Program-made: the position numbers and the translations under genes | From: Imbricaverruca yamaguchii | Lineage: Eukaryota; Arthropoda; Thecostraca; Neoverrucidae | DNA length: 64,000 nt | Direction: 5' to 3' | NCBI GenBank assembly: GCA_034440575.1 | Contig: JAOTOL010001227.1 | Location: forward strand, 62,001 to 126,000 | Shown here: positions 61,655-64,000 of the stretch, piece by piece | Position numbering within the stretch: position 1 is the first letter of the stretch | Layout of the letters: each line of letters opens with the position of its first letter | The notes under the pieces: generated by a model | Database searches by the model: none | What the model was told of the DNA's origin: nothing | The model's input: only the letters and a program-made list of their open reading frames with translations

Positions 61655-62580
61655 GGCGTCTACAACGCTGGGACGGTCGTGGCCACAGCGGCGACTGTCC
61701 GACGTCTACAGAGGGACGGTCGTGACTACAGTGGCGACTGTCCGACGTCTACAGAGGGACGGTCGTGACTACAGTGGCGACTGTCTGACGTCTACAGAGG
61801 GACGGTCGTGACTACAGTGGCGACTGTCTGACGTCTGCAGAGGGACGGTCGTGACTACAGTGGCGACTGTCCGACGTCTACAGAGGGACGGTCGTGGCTA
61901 CAGTGGCGACTGTCCGACGTCTACAGAGGGACGGTCGTGGCTACAGTGGCGACTGTCCGAGTCTGCAGAGGGACGGTTGCAGTGGCGACTGTCCGACGTC
62001 TGCAGAGGGACGGTCGTGGCTACAGTGGCGACTGTCTGACGTCGACAGAGGGACGGTCGTGGCTACAGCGGCGACTGTCCGACGTCTACAGAGGGACGGT
62101 CGTGGCTACAGTGGCGACTGTCCGACGTCTACAGAGGGACGGTCGTGGCTACAGTGGCGACTGTCCGACGTCTACAGAGGGACGGTCGTGGCTACAGTGG
62201 CGACTGTCCGGCGTCTGCAGAGGGACGGTCGTGGCTACAGTGGCGACTGTCCGACGTCTGCAGAGGGACGGTCGTGGCTACAGCGGCGACTGTCCGACGT
62301 CTACAGAGGGACGGTCGTGGCTACAGTGGCGACTGTCTGACGTCTGCAGAGGGACGGTCGTGGCTACAGTGGCGACTGTCCGACGTCTACAGAGGGACGG
62401 TCGTGGCTACAGTGGCGACTGTCCGGCGTCTACAGAGGGACGGTCGTGGTTACAGTGTCGACTGTCCGGCGTCTACAGAGGGACGGTCGTGACTACAGTG
62501 GTGACTGTCAGACGTCTACAACACTGGGGCCTCCGCAGCTGCAGTGACCAGTGTCCGGTGTCTACAGAGGGACTACTGTG
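61655..62580 (+). repeat. 43-bp minisatellite
   Basis: About 20 units of GACGGTCGTGGCTACAGTGG and CGACTGTCCGACGTCTACAG. Variants are GTGACTACAG vs GTGGCTACAG and TCTACAG vs TCTGCAG. Confidence 0.95.
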
Positions 62581-62636
62581 ACTGTATTGACGAGTGTCTG
62601 ACATCCACAGAGGGAGAGGGCGCTGTCGTCGGCGAC

Positions 62637-63320
62637 ACAAAGGCGGGATACGGGACGCGGGACACGACACGGGACGCGGGACACGAGACGCGTGACATGA
62701 CACGGCACGCGGGACACGAAACGGGACACGACACGGGATGCGGGACACGACACGGGACGCGAGACGCGGGACACGGGACACGGGACACGACACGGGACAC
62801 GACACGGGACACGACACGGGACACGACACGGGACGCGGGACACGGGACACGACACGGGACGCGGGACACGGAACACGACTCGGGACGCGGGACACGGGAC
62901 GCGGGACACGACACGGGACACGACACGGGACGCGGTACACGGGAGACGGGACGCGGGACACGACACGGGATACGGGACACGGAACACGGGACACAACACG
63001 GGACGCGGGACACAACACGGGACGCGGGACACAACACGGGACGCGGGACACAACACGGGACGCGGGACACAACACGGGACGCGGGACACAACACGGGACG
63101 CGGGACACAACACGGGACGCGGGACACAACACAGGACGCGGGACACGGGACACGGGACGCGGGACACAACACGGGACACGGGACGCGGGGCACGACACGG
63201 GACGCGGGGCACGGGACGCGGGACACGACACGGGACACGGGACGCGGGACGCGGGACGCGGGACGCGGGACGCTGACGCGGGACACGGGACACGGGACGC
63301 GGGACACGACACGGGACGCA
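62637..63320 (+). repeat. GGGACACGACACGGGACGC array
   Basis: Irregular units of 6-18 bp made of GGGACAC, GGGACGC, GACAC and AACAC. It contains a homogenised 18-bp block, GGGACGCGGGACACAACAC, at 63000-63130. Confidence 0.93.
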
Positions 63321-64000
63321 GCGCCCCGGCTGTCGTGACCGGTGTCCGTCTCCGTTCATTGTTATGGCCGTGGAGCGTCCTGCTTCCGTCGTCGCGGCGG
63401 ACCTCCGACTGGGAAGGAAGGGGCAGAGTACTACGGCCGCCGGAAGTGACAGGTGATAGGATGTGACGTCGGAGGGCGCCTCCAGTCCTCACGAACTCGA
63501 GGCTGGGTGTAATTAGCGAACAACGCATGTGTGTCCAACAGCACAGACGCATGCTAGTCGATTGCCAGGAAGAAGTGAAATAACCCACCCCCGAGGTCTC
63601 TTCCAGGGTCAAGATTTGCGACAGGCTCCCTCATCTGCAAATCGACCGACCTATTTATCCCGCTCTCTTGCCTAGAAACATTTATGTAACCTTCCTCCCA
63701 GGTTTTTTTCGATGCCAAAATTTTGCGATAGGGTTTCTCTCACTTACTCTATTCCGGAATCAAGTGCATGATTCGAACAATCTCCCAGACGATCAATTGA
63801 AGTTGGAACATTGGCCGACCGTAGAGTTGAAATTACGAGACAGACTGTCGGAGCATGGTCAAGGGAGGGACGTGGATGGGGCGGTCGTCCCTCCCTTGGT
63901 CCGTGTTTGACCCACCACATCGATCCCGGGCTGACCACCCTCCTCTACGGGATCGCCATGACGTAAATACAATGGTCAACAACACTTGTATGCTTGTTGT
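63321..64000. other. Unannotated sequence at the window end
   Basis: Short open frames only, and none recognised. Confidence 0.5.

Noticed and set aside
62473..63612. Arg-Val-Pro / Asp-Thr-Gly repeat frames
   Set aside because: Products of the GGGACAC array, with no independent support.

Overview
This is a eukaryotic, repeat-dominated genomic window. It contains one clearly recognisable protein-coding gene, an intron-containing D-type cyclin on the minus strand. The gene structure, the arthropod-style LINE remnants and the very dense microsatellites and minisatellites suggest an invertebrate, most likely an arthropod. A marine crustacean such as a barnacle is only a guess. There are no operons, bacterial genes, CRISPR arrays, rRNA genes or convincing tRNA genes.

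Layout. Positions 1-16,100 are comparatively AT-rich. They hold dinucleotide arrays, decayed LINE fragments (900-1,110 minus; 5,150-5,620 plus), a 99-bp-arm foldback (10,331-10,534) and a cluster of TTAA-bounded, piggyBac-like non-autonomous elements (5,795-6,800; 10,855-11,702; 12,357-13,696). A further copy of one of these families lies at 58,442-59,291. From about 16,200 the sequence becomes GC-rich and CpG-rich and is packed with tandem arrays with units from 9 to 103 bp. By rough addition these arrays make up about a fifth of the window.

The cyclin D gene runs from 38,030 (start) to 27,978 (stop) in four coding exons. The splice phases agree, and the conceptual protein has 299 residues, the size expected for the family. 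It has an N-terminal LxCxE Rb-binding motif, a cyclin box with the conserved CDK-contact lysine, and the C-terminal Thr-Pro degradation signal. Two tandem repeats in this locus appear to be seeded by its own exon edges. One lies over the exon 2/intron 2 donor and creates extra donor-like sites. The other lies in the 3' UTR and repeats the last codons plus the stop. Several complete CRE palindromes lie in and upstream of the gene.

Downstream of 43,000 the window holds a 30-bp array, a decayed I-type LINE 3' end with RNase H remnants (45,390-46,440), a 53-bp array, and a 5'-truncated CR1-like LINE (49,815-52,457, minus). That LINE sits exactly between two blocks of the same 15-bp minisatellite. 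More GC-rich arrays follow to the end.

Most long open frames here are by-products of tandem repeats whose unit length is a multiple of three, and they are not listed as genes.
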